This document shows positions 47,902-57,457 of a stretch of DNA of 64,000 nucleotides, piece after piece. Source of the stretch: Myrica gale (lineage: Eukaryota; Streptophyta; Magnoliopsida; Fagales; Myricaceae). How positions within the stretch are numbered: position 1 is the stretch's first letter; every line of letters begins with the position of its first letter. The stretch covers positions 25,552,501-25,616,500 of the forward strand of contig OZ005609.1 in NCBI GenBank assembly GCA_963930655.1. The letters are read 5' to 3'. Under the pieces are notes generated by a model. It saw only the letters and a program-made list of their open reading frames with translations. It made no database searches and was not told the DNA's origin. The position numbers and the translations under genes were made by a program.

Positions 47902-48065
47902 CCAAACAACGCCCTGGAGGCAAAAGGGGTTCCGGCGGAGATGGCAGCAGAGGCAGCAGAAGCCGCGGCGGTAGCTGAGAACAAGCCATAGGAGTGGAGG
48001 CTTTGGCCCGTGTAGAAACTTGGATTCTTCCGCAATAGATCCAAAACTATGGCTATTCCCACCAT
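44358..48065 (-). CDS. Conserved plant membrane protein of unknown function, six exons
   Basis: Exons on the minus strand: 48065-47902, 46592-46259, 45194-45110, 44923-44837, 44744-44508 and 44434-44358. All have GT-AG sites with matching phases, giving 327 residues. The N-terminus (MVGIAIVLDLLRKNPSFYTG, then an Ala/Ser-rich stretch) looks like an organelle-targeting or membrane segment. A charged middle part (EEDDDEFLQDTQEERHVDL) follows, then TTVVTTRRVLERIAVHYVSH. Two hydrophobic segments come next (LLGVAASWLVQVGIEMY and CSASLVFASIGAGIGATLF). The end is GQWIGCAVGDLAGPIIVSVC and a short tail. The Gly-rich GAGIGATLF and GDLAGP stretches recall small mitochondrial or peroxisomal membrane proteins, but no named family is recognised. 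Intron 1 begins directly with a (CT)n microsatellite (+ strand AG repeat to 47898). The gene looks intact. Confidence 0.85.
47860..47898. repeat. (AG)n microsatellite at an intron donor
   Basis: About 19 AG units on the plus strand. On the minus strand they follow the exon 1 donor (gtac then ctctct), so length change here would act on the first bases of intron 1. Confidence 0.9.
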
Positions 48066-49320
48066 TGTTTGTACCTTCTATCTAAAACCAAACACAGAGA
48101 TACAAACCTCCTTATCTTTTAACATACCCAGTAAGAACAAAACTTAAAGCTTCTGAGAAAATTTCCCCATAGCTTTCTCTTTTATTTTCTCGGGAAAGTT
48201 GCTCGGTTTTGGCTCGGGAGCCGAAGTGATTATTGCAGAGAACGTGGAGACTGAAGAGTGAAGACTTATAAAGCAACGTTTGAACTTTGAGGAAAGCGAT
48301 CGAGTAGTAGAAGTTTGTCGTCGATTTGGGTGCTGGGGCATCTGTTGTTAAACGACGGCGTTTCCACTTAGCAAAAAACCAAAACCAGCTCAAACGAAAG
48401 TTCAGGACGGCTAACCCATGCCTTGTAGTATTTATTATTACATGGTGATAGGCTGGGAGTATACTGTCAATGTGGGCAACCCTCGAGGACACACTTATAT
48501 GAAACATCGGTGCAAATTTAGAAAACAGCATTAGCTTAGATTCATGCGTGCTGACCAAATTTGCGAACGATTTCTGATGGTCCTGAACAATAAGATGGAT
48601 TAGCTAGTCATAAAACTTGCAATAAGAGGGACTCAACAAACGAGTTAGAACTTGCACAGAGTACAAAAGTATAGGATTAAGATCCTCGCATGACCTTACA
48701 CGAGTGTGTAACATGCCAAAGAAGAGAGAGAAATAGGATATGCATGATATCTGAGTACAAGCTATGACAATTCTCCAGGCATGAGGCAATAGCCTAAAAC
48801 TCTGCTGCCTTAATGCCTTCTAATAAAAAATGTATAAACTTGCAAACACAAACGCAAACAGTATCCACTTGAATCTTGATGTTATATTTGCTGTTTCAAC
48901 TAATTCCAACTTTCAAAATGCAGTATACAAGAAGTTGAACGCTAACTGACTTAGTTCCCTGCCACTCTCATTTCCATACCCTGTGTGAAAATATGCAACC
49001 CCAAACATCTTAGAGCTACTTTTTTTCCTTGAAATGCTGGAACAAAACCCACAAATCGGCATCTATATTTATGAAATTATGGTCTCCAGCCCAAACAAGT
49101 AGAACATAGTTCGATGATGAATGCCAAGAGAATGGACCAGCCAAAGGAGTGATACAGGATTGTAGAGAGCGCTTCCTTGAGAACCCCTGATACACTAGTT
49201 CACTTTTCTTGCCTCTTTATTTCTTTTCCCTCTTTTCGAATAAGCAAAAGCTTCAAAAGAATGAACTATTGTTTTCTCGTTGAGTTACAGAACTTGGTTT
49301 GTGATACAATAACACATTGT
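48066..49320. other. Intergenic between two minus-strand genes
   Basis: This is the upstream region of the 44358-48065 gene. The 148-residue minus frame at 48112-48558 has no domain and probably lies in leader or promoter DNA. No other gene is seen. Confidence 0.45.
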
Positions 49321-51898
49321 TTACATCAAGATGCGGATTACAGCCAGGCCGACGGCTGAGATGGAAACAAGAGTACCAATGCAGTATTTTATCACATCAT
49401 ATTTCGCAGCTTCCATGTTAGCCCTTAGAGCATGAATTTCCTGATATTATACAAAGAAAAAATACATTTTAGAGAATATTTTCATAATCAGTCACCAAGC
49501 ATAGTCCATTTCTTCACTTACCACACGTGACTTACCCGATCAAGTTTATTTGTGAGGTTAGTGGTTTCGGCATTCTGATTTGCCAGCTCATCCCGTATCC
49601 TCCTGCACCAGTTCTCATACGAATATAACACTGACACAAAGATTTAACCAAAAAAGAGGCTCTTTATGCTTGGATCATAAGATATCTAGGTACATAACTT
49701 ACCCCCTTTCAAGATTCAAATCCAACCGCTGTCCAGCAGTAACTTTGTCAATTTCATACCTGCATCCCAATCAACCTATTTTAAAAATGAAGATAATGAA
49801 AGAAAGAAAACCAAATATTCAAATGGTAGCAGAAGAAATCAATTGCATATTAACTTCATGAAACACACCTCAATTCACTGCGCATCTTCTCTATATCGTT
49901 CCGAAGCTTTTCAGTCTCATGTTGCAACAAAGAAAAATGGTGTCCCTGCATTATATACATTTCAGCAAGATTACCAATAACAAAATGCAGGAAAACATAA
50001 ATAAAAGTAAATCCAATCAAGCCAAAGAGAAAACTAAAATTTCAGGAATTTTTTAGCCCTGTTTTGAAAGAATCTTTAGAGGGGCAACAACTGATACTTT
50101 GTGCATATCTTCACCACTCTTCTGTCTGATATCATGTTCATCTCGGATCAGAAGAGTGGAGCTTTGGTTGAGTTCTTACATGCAGAAGCCTATGAGATGA
50201 AGTAAAAGGCCAGATCTATATCTCTATATGTATAAAGAAGGAAACAACATCATGGACTTGTACATGACATATTAAGGTACTCCTATTCTCAAGGACAGTA
50301 ATTCGTAGTGTTAAGCTAAAACCCAGCAGAAAGGAGGGTTTGCTCCATGATTCTTCACTTGTTTAAGCAGTTAAATGTTGCTCTTATCTCCAACATAATA
50401 CAATAAACTATGTTTGACCTACTTCAGCATTGAGATCCCAAAATAAGACTGGAGAACATCACATTCATGAGTTCCATTCTGGGTAGAAGCAGAGATAAGA
50501 CAGCTGCTTACTCAATATTATTGTTCCTAAGAAAATATGAATCACATTGTGGATTCAATGGAATCATCAGTGATTCAACTGCAATGCATGACAATGGAAG
50601 GACACAGATCTGAAGAACAAAGTCATGACTACCACAAAGGTTATTTGATGTGTCCTGCAATTAGTGTTTATGTGCAAAGAAATTATGGTCAACATAAACA
50701 TGGTTTAGCATCAGTCAGGTACATCCAAAATCTCCACCTGCCCACGACCAATAAATTTCATATTCATCTCAGAAGCCCTTCACTGAATGCCGACAAGGGA
50801 GAGGGCAAACAGAAAACCAAGCTATAATATCGAAAGCCACATACATAAAGTCCCATCTAACTATTCAGAACCAGTCGCTACCTGCAAGCTCTGGACTTCG
50901 GACTTGAATTTGGACAGATTGGATTCTTGAATCATTTCAATCTACAGAAATAGGCAAACACCGAGTACAAGGTTACTATTAAATAAGGAGTACAACTGGA
51001 ACTACATAGAAGTTTTATATTTTCAACATTTTCAAACCTAGATTAATTAAATTGATGAATGCAAATACATGCATAAGAGTAGACCGGCATAAAAAGAAAG
51101 AGATACCATCTGCATCTCCGCCTTTGAAACAAATGACTGCAAATAATGCATAAGAGTAAACCGACATAAAAAGAAAGAGATACCTTCTGCATCTCCTCCT
51201 TTGAAACAAATGACTGAGATACATTTTCCAAGCTGTCATTCAAAACTTCAGTTATGGCAGCTGTGATTGCCTCAGCTTGCTTCGATGGCACTCCTTGTCC
51301 CTCTAATCTTCTAACCTGGATGTTGCAGTTCATTTTCTTTCAGTCAAATATTAGGACAAGAAATGAAAATGACCATCCAATCCCATTACCGTAATTTCTA
51401 AAATTGCAACTATTTTTGGCAACGAAGAAAAAAGGAAGATTAGAAGCACGATGAACTACGCTTAATTCAACAATTTGGCAAAGCAGAGTTGATTCCCTCC
51501 CACCCCAGCATAAGGCAACATTCAGGGAACGCAAACCAACAAAAACACGCAACTTGATAGTATTTTCATTCCCTGCAATGCGTTTCCTGGAAACCAAACA
51601 AAGATAAATAGCACCCAGAAAATAAAAAGTACAAAGAAAAAAGGGAAGAAAAGAGTAACGTAATTACAAGGGCTAACGTGTCCACAAGAAACAGCCGCTT
51701 TCCATTCGATTTCGCGAGCTCAGAAATTTGTCTACAATCCAATTGCCTATACGGAAAATACGAAGCCAAAGAAGCCGATGACGGATCGTTTACTGAAGGT
51801 GAAGCACCATACCCTCTAAATCCTCTTATCCCCGAATTGGTTCCCGATTGTCCCCATCGCCTAAAAGCTGAAGCAACGGCCATTCGATTCCGCACCAA
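49321..51898 (-). CDS. FMP32: FMP32-like mitochondrial coiled-coil protein (DUF1640/CCDC90 family)
   Basis: Seven exons on the minus strand: 51898-51668, 51315-51184, 50941-50882, 49945-49869, 49759-49703, 49602-49536 and 49440-49321. All phases match, giving 247 residues. An Arg-rich, Ser-rich start (AFRRWGQSGTNSGIRGF) fits a mitochondrial presequence. The DUF1640 core follows: LVDTLALVRRLEGQGVPSKQ, AEAITAAITEVLNDSLENV, then a coiled coil (about 110-205) and a C-terminal membrane helix (IGTLVSISAVGLAVIRILM). By family it is an inner-membrane protein related to yeast Fmp32 and animal CCDC90/MCUR1; its plant role is not established. A second in-frame ATG (MAVASAFRRW, at 51883) is an equally good start. 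A duplicated 30-base mini-exon lies in intron 2 (see the separate entry). Confidence 0.93.
51060..51195 (-). repeat. Tandem duplication covering the 3' end of FMP32 exon 2
   Basis: About 70 bases occur twice. Copy B holds the real end of exon 2 (SFVSKEEMQK then gtatctc). Copy A (about 51066-51138), in the following intron, holds tttgcag, then a 30-base open stretch at 51136-51107 encoding SFVSKAEMQM, then gtatctc. Copy A thus has its own acceptor and donor and is a multiple of three long. Confidence 0.85.
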
Positions 51899-53730
51899 AT
51901 CCCTAAACTGCTACCAAACAATTCCAGCCCCAAAAGTATCCACCAATTCCTATTCGGCCAGGAAATCTTCACCAATCAAGACGACAGGTTACAGCAATGA
52001 GATTCGCCGGGAAAAGTACATGAAAAAGCAAAGACCGGAACGCTGCGTTTTAGAACTTTCATATTCTATACGTTCTTTATCATGTTGTATCGGGAACAAA
52101 ACGGAGAATCAAAATAGAAATAGTGGAGAAACAAATGTAGGCTTGACTCGGGAACTACAGAAAGTACCTCTAGCTCCGTTCCAACTAAGATCGAGCAAGC
52201 TTAGAAAAAAAAGAAACCAAAGATCGAGCAAGATCGCTACAGAGAGATTTTTCGTCACGAGATTAAACGGGAATATGCTTATACTCGCTCTGGACTTTGG
52301 GGATCTTATCCACGCGGCGTTCAACAGCCATTGCTCGTGCTTCTTGGGAAAAGAGATTTTGCGTTGTCGCGTATTTGCAGGGAGTTTCTTTTCCGGAAGA
52401 AACCTGGACGCCCAAATGGAAGAATAAAAAGAAGGCAACGCACGCTTTTCTATTGAGTGTTTAGAGGAGGGCTTTCGTCGCAACTTACAAACAGCACGGA
52501 TCCAGCAATTTTTCTCCAATAAAACCGCGCGGTGTAATATTCGTAAAGCGCCAGAATTTAAAGGCGAAACTAAAAAGACAGCGCTAATGATTACAATTAA
52601 ACTAATAATTAGTATTAGGAGTCTCCAGGCTTTTCCTTGGTGGTCGCACAATTAGAAAAACTTTGAACTAACAATTTTTTTTTCTTGAATATGTGCAGTT
52701 CTCCGTCCTATATAAATTGAGCAATTGTCAAATTGAAGAACCTGCCGTCTAAAATTATAATTAATAAGCTAAAAAAAAGCAAATAAATACAAATTCTGAA
52801 GAGCAGGCCAAGCTCTCGAGAAAATGTCCCACAAGCCCAATCAAACGAGTTTGCTTAATTAGCTAGGTTATGATTTTTATGAAAAAGAAAAAGTGATTAA
52901 AGAGCAAACAACATCTTAATTTGAAGACATTGATTCTTTAAGCTTAATTTGTTCATAGCTTGTCCCTCAAATTACCCTCACAACTGTTTTGCCAAATGAA
53001 TCACTATTCACTAACAAGGTCAATGAGACCTCGTGGTTCTACTTCTCTACTCTATGGGTAGGCACAGATTAAGGTCCACCCAAGTGTGTTTTCGAGCCAA
53101 TGACCAATACAAACACCTTCGCATTTGCCACAAATGTGTCGAAACTCGCCACCATACAAAAAGACGAAGTTTTTAGAGAGCAGATAGATAGAACCTTCCA
53201 CCAGCAACAACCGACGCTTCTGGTGCTACACAACTCAGGGCCAAGACCTCAGCCATAAAGCAGTCCCCGCTAGAGTGTGTTCTGATCTTAGCTTGTCCTG
53301 CCAGAAACTTTAATCAAATTATGAGCCGTAGCACGGTAGCATCTTGCTTTTATGTTCTAGTGCAATAGAATTTCACTGCATTAGTAAATTCAGTTCGGGA
53401 ATTACAAAGGACTATAACATCATCAGCATACAACAATTTAGATGAGAGTACACTTATTGTATCATATAAAAGAGGATGCTGACACCCCTCCTGCCCACCC
53501 CGGCACAACAGTATCGATAACTTATAATTTCACAGCTATTCAGCTCTTGTGCAAGGACACCCATATAAACCCTTCTATAGCTCTCAAAGTCTTTGTGGTT
53601 GAATGAAGGGGCGTTGAAAGGAAAAGAAATCCAGCACCGGAAGTGCATGGCACAGATCTGGGATAAAGTTAGCTAATTTCTGATAGTTTGCTATTTCCCT
53701 TCTCTTTTCATATTTCCACGGTCAGCCATC
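51899..53730. other. Intergenic; FMP32 promoter side
   Basis: A 180-residue minus frame (52651-52109) and a plus frame (51678-52427) overlap here, but neither has a recognisable domain or splice context. Part of this is the FMP32 leader. From 52430 to 53730 no gene is seen. Confidence 0.45.
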
Positions 53731-55557
53731 TTACTTTGGTCGCTTTCTATAGGGGTACAGAATATCATCCACTGTCTCCTTTATGGAGTTCCCCACTCTA
53801 TGGATGTTCCTGCCCACCCCTGATGCCACCAAATTTGCATTCCTTGTAAACCTGCAGTGTTGCATAAACATCAGACAGACATATTCATTAACCGTCTAAA
53901 CAGCTCTCAGATAACTAATGTATCCCAGTTCATATTGGTTACTATTGAAAAAGCAGATTACTTGCTTGCCTGCTTAGGAAATCATCGCCCACAGAAAGAG
54001 GTGGTTTGTGTCTTTGAGGCTGAGGTTCACGGCCTTCTTCTAGAAGACAAATCCCAAGCATCAAAGAAATGTTTGTCAAAAAGTATGTAAAAGTGTTGAC
54101 TTGTATAACAGTGATCAATTTCTTAAAATGATGCAAATGTTTGTACATCAATAATTCTAAAGCAAAGAAAGAGGACCCAAGGCAATAGTTTACAGATATG
54201 CTGCAATGGAGCCAAAAGTTTTTGTTGTTGCCTCTGATGGTGATGATTATGAAAAACCTCATTTATCATAGCCAGCAAATACCAGAAAATATATTACAAA
54301 GAGATAAGAAAGCAGTAAAACAAGAAGTACTATAATGCCTCAACAACAGAGTTCTCTGCATCTTCAATGTCCCATAGGGCATTATCAACATTCCAAAATA
54401 ACAAATAATTAGGAAACTCAGTATATACCATATTTTCCAGGTAGTTAATAAATCATCACAGAAACAAAGAGAACACACCAGGAAAATAAAAAGGTTGTGA
54501 CAATACTTTCAACCACGGTTCACAAGCTCAATATTCTTGCAGAATAATCGAGTCGAGAGTCCCAGGGAGAATTGGCTTTTCAACCCCACATCTACTCAAA
54601 GAATTTTGGTTCATGAATAGGGTTGGGACAATTAGAACATGAAATCTTGATTACCGCCACCCCTTTCACTCTCCTCCCAACAGTGACCCCAAAAGAAAGG
54701 GGCCCTTTAGTAGCTCCCTCTTGAAACAAATGGGAATAAAATATACAAAAAATCATGCTTTCAGAAGAGAGATATGAATGATATGTCCAAGAAGTAAAAA
54801 AGTGTATGGGAATTAGTAATAAAATGAGGAAAGAGACATTTTTGTAATGATGATAAAATTTTAGAGAGTTGAAATTTTGAAAACAAATGCCGTGTAAATA
54901 AAACCTCTGAAAATATTGAACTTTACCACGAAACCGCTATGGCCAAAAAAATAAATGTAATAAAATCAATTTTTTGCAAAGCATCATCTAGACGATGGAT
55001 CTAGTGCATCCACTAAACCACCCGCAAACTGCCTGGAAACCTTGGCCAATCTGTCTCCAAGCTATTACAACAACTTCATCAAGACCAAACCAAAAAGAGC
55101 ATAAACCAAACTTCTTCCTCACCATCTTTGTTATGAACATGAGCAGGAGCAGAGGCAGGAGCATCGGTAGAAGCTTTTCTGTCCACTAAAATCTGCAGTA
55201 CCACATGTCTGCAGAGTTAAATTCTACATCATTCATTATAAGTAATTGGATGCACAAGTCTTATCACTGAAACAAGCACAGTAAATAATCAACTGCATCA
55301 AGCTCCTAACATTCAGATTTCCACAAACTGAGATGGTGGACACACACACACAGAGACACAAGAAAGAGAAAGTATACCGACCTCAAGCCCAACACAGACT
55401 TGCAATTTGGCCTTTGCCCCTTGCTCATCAGTCACATGATCTTGTCGAATTCTATCCAAGTAGACAGAGTAACCGACACAAGCATAGCTGAAATCAGACA
55501 GATTTCTGCCTTCTTTAGAAGCCTCCGTCTCCGTTTGTCCAACAATGTAGCCAGGTA
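53731..55557 (-). CDS. Conserved protein of unknown function, 5' end not resolved
   Basis: Four exons fit together on the minus strand: 55557-55382, 55192-55123, 54039-53970 and 53851-53731, all with matching phases. The first visible one reads PGYIVGQTETEASKEGRN, LSDFSYACVGYSVYLDRIRQ and DHVTDEQGAKAKLQVCVGLE. Next come ILVDRKASTDAPASAPAHVH, then QPQRHKPPLSVGDDFLSR, and last ANLVASGVGRNIHRVGNSIK with ETVDDILYPYRKRPK and a stop. The amino-acid pattern is clearly coding, but no named domain is recognised. Intron 3 would use a GC donor (cag|gcaagc). The exon before 55557 must end in phase 1. A candidate ends at 55690, but its sequence is unconvincing, so the start is left open (perhaps near 56140). 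Confidence 0.7.
54040..55122. other. Long intron with a MITE-family copy
   Basis: This is the intron between the HVHNKD and EEGREPQ exons. It contains an AT-rich copy of the dispersed MITE family (about 54722-54896, ending aaaacaaatgcc). No nested gene is seen. Confidence 0.45.
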
Positions 55558-56448
55558 CTGCTCATCAAACTCCTAGTTAGCATGCATCGTGAAATTACTG
55601 TCACTTCTCCCAACTTAAATTAGCGAATACACTTCAAAAGTGTCCACAAATCCGATATAGATCATAATGTCATACGCATAAACATATACCTTGAAATTTG
55701 GAGTATGAATTATAGAAATTTCTGTCTTTGAAGCCGGAGTTACGGAGAATTATTTCGAAGATAATCTTGTTAGCGAAATAAGAAAGAGCAGCTCAGCGAA
55801 GATGAGCACTTATACTACGAAGACTCCAATATTATTATTGTCTAATACTACAGCATCACCTTATTTTTTGTATAGGATCATCAAATTGACTATAGGCATT
55901 AGGCTGTGAATAGTTCGATTAGTTGTCCAATAGAGGATCAAGATGATTCATATTCGACACGAAAAGCTAAACGACGCGTCAACCATAACCCAGAAGGAGG
56001 ACAAATTATGCAGTCGTCTTGAGAAGAATAAAGACGAGCCAATTCCATTGAGGAATACAATTCCGATTTCCACCAAAAACACTAAAAAACTAAAAACCGT
56101 GACCTTGTTGGAGGGTGCGAGAGATGCCGACGCAGCGAGGGTTGCGACCTTTGGATTTAAGGGTGGAATTGTAATACAAATATCCCTTGCAAGATTTTCC
56201 CTTCGGATTCGGACTTTTCAGCTTTTGGAGCTCATCTCCTCCCTCTGTCTCACTCCCATCCATGTCTTTGTCTCTCTTTCCTCTCTACGTCTTGTCTCTG
56301 TCTCTCTCTAATTTAGCACGCCCATTTCTTGGTCTTCGCCTTTTTCCCTCAGCAGAATCGAATTCTCATCCATAGGTAACGTCTCAAGAAGCATAGAACG
56401 ACGTCGTCGCACGAAAGAATCCCGATTTGCTTTTCTACGCACTGCGAT
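55558..56448. other. Upstream region of the 53731-55557 gene
   Basis: Likely holds the missing 5' exon(s) and promoter of the minus-strand gene. The 122-residue plus frame at 55943-56311 has no domain and ends in a pyrimidine-rich leader-like stretch (ctctctttcctctctacgtc). No separate gene is supported. Confidence 0.4.
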
Positions 56449-56851
56449 AGTTCCATCTAGGACTAAACAAAACCGAACCGCAGACAGGATCGGACCACAA
56501 AATCGGATCGAATTTAGATCCGGTCCGGTCTTGTTTGTGTAAATCTGGTCCAGTTCAGACCTTTTGAAAATCGATCTGGATCGGACCGGACCGCATTTAT
56601 TAATATAAATAAAAATATTTTTTTTTATAATTTTTAATACAAATTAAAAACTTAAAAATTTTAATTCTAACTTAAACTAAAACTCTACATTTTGACATGT
56701 CAATTTCCTTTCAAAATTAACCTAAAAAAATAAAAATAAAATAAAAAATAAAATCGTTCCGGACAACATTAAATCGGTCCGTCCTGCGTACAACCAGAAA
56801 TTCAGTCCAAATCGGGGACCGAATTTCCGATTTTACAGCCCTAGTTCCATC
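56449..56851. mobile_element. Mutator-type MITE with 9-bp target duplication
   Basis: The element is 56458-56842 (385 bp). It begins taggactaaacaaaaccg and ends gattttacagccct. Identical 9-base repeats agttccatc lie at 56449-56457 and 56843-56851. The terminal repeats are weak but the target duplication is exact. The interior is rich in ccggtccg and ggatcgg motifs. The block at 42550-43285 belongs to the same family. Confidence 0.75.
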
Positions 56852-57457
56852 ATCCATGAGTTGGAGAGAGGCTGAGAGCTTAAGGTATGATCTAACCGCG
56901 CTCTTTATCAAAACCTTGAATGTAAAATTTTAATTGGAAAAATGGTTCAAAATAAAACGCAGCAACTTTTTTTTTCTTTTTCCCCCCTAGCTAATTTTTT
57001 TTTTCCTTCCAAGGCCTCCCCCAGGCTAGTTCAATATGAATAAGTTTCCTCGCTCAATGCAATTTAGGAGTAGAAAAAAGAGTAAAACGACAACTACGAA
57101 CGTGTTTTGCTGCCACCACTCGAGAGTTATTATTTCCAGCTTATTCAACAAACTATAAACATGAACATCTCTTCAATTGTTTATAAATATTTCTTTACAC
57201 TTTTCGGTGTATACAAAAGCAAGGAAAAAGAGGGTGAAATAAAGTAATCAGCCAAGAAGCTCCTAGCAAAAGACTTGCACCAATGTGCTTGATCTGGCTG
57301 AAGTAACTCTGTACAAAAGCTACACTTCACCAGCCAGAAAGGAAATGATAGACAACTCAGGACCACCAGCTCTAGAAGGCAAAATTCGAATCTGAACTGT
57401 GAATAGATGAACTCTCTAGTCTCTATTGCTTGCAAACACTGGTTCTAAAGACGGGAT
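56852..57457. other. Intergenic; 3' side of the DUF726 gene
   Basis: AT-rich, with T runs at 56969-57003. It probably includes the 3' untranslated region of the minus-strand hydrolase gene. No gene is seen. Confidence 0.5.

Noticed and set aside
47898-48065. Reading through the (CT)n tract as part of the protein (YSLSLSLSL)
   Set aside because: A proper GT donor lies at 47901-47900 and the next exon joins in phase as IPVAHCDAG.
48112-48558. 148-residue minus frame as a separate gene
   Set aside because: No domain, no splice context, and it lies where the leader or promoter of the 44358-48065 gene is expected.
52109-52651. 180-residue minus frame upstream of FMP32
   Set aside because: No recognisable domain, and it is opposed by an equally long plus frame; more likely leader and promoter DNA.
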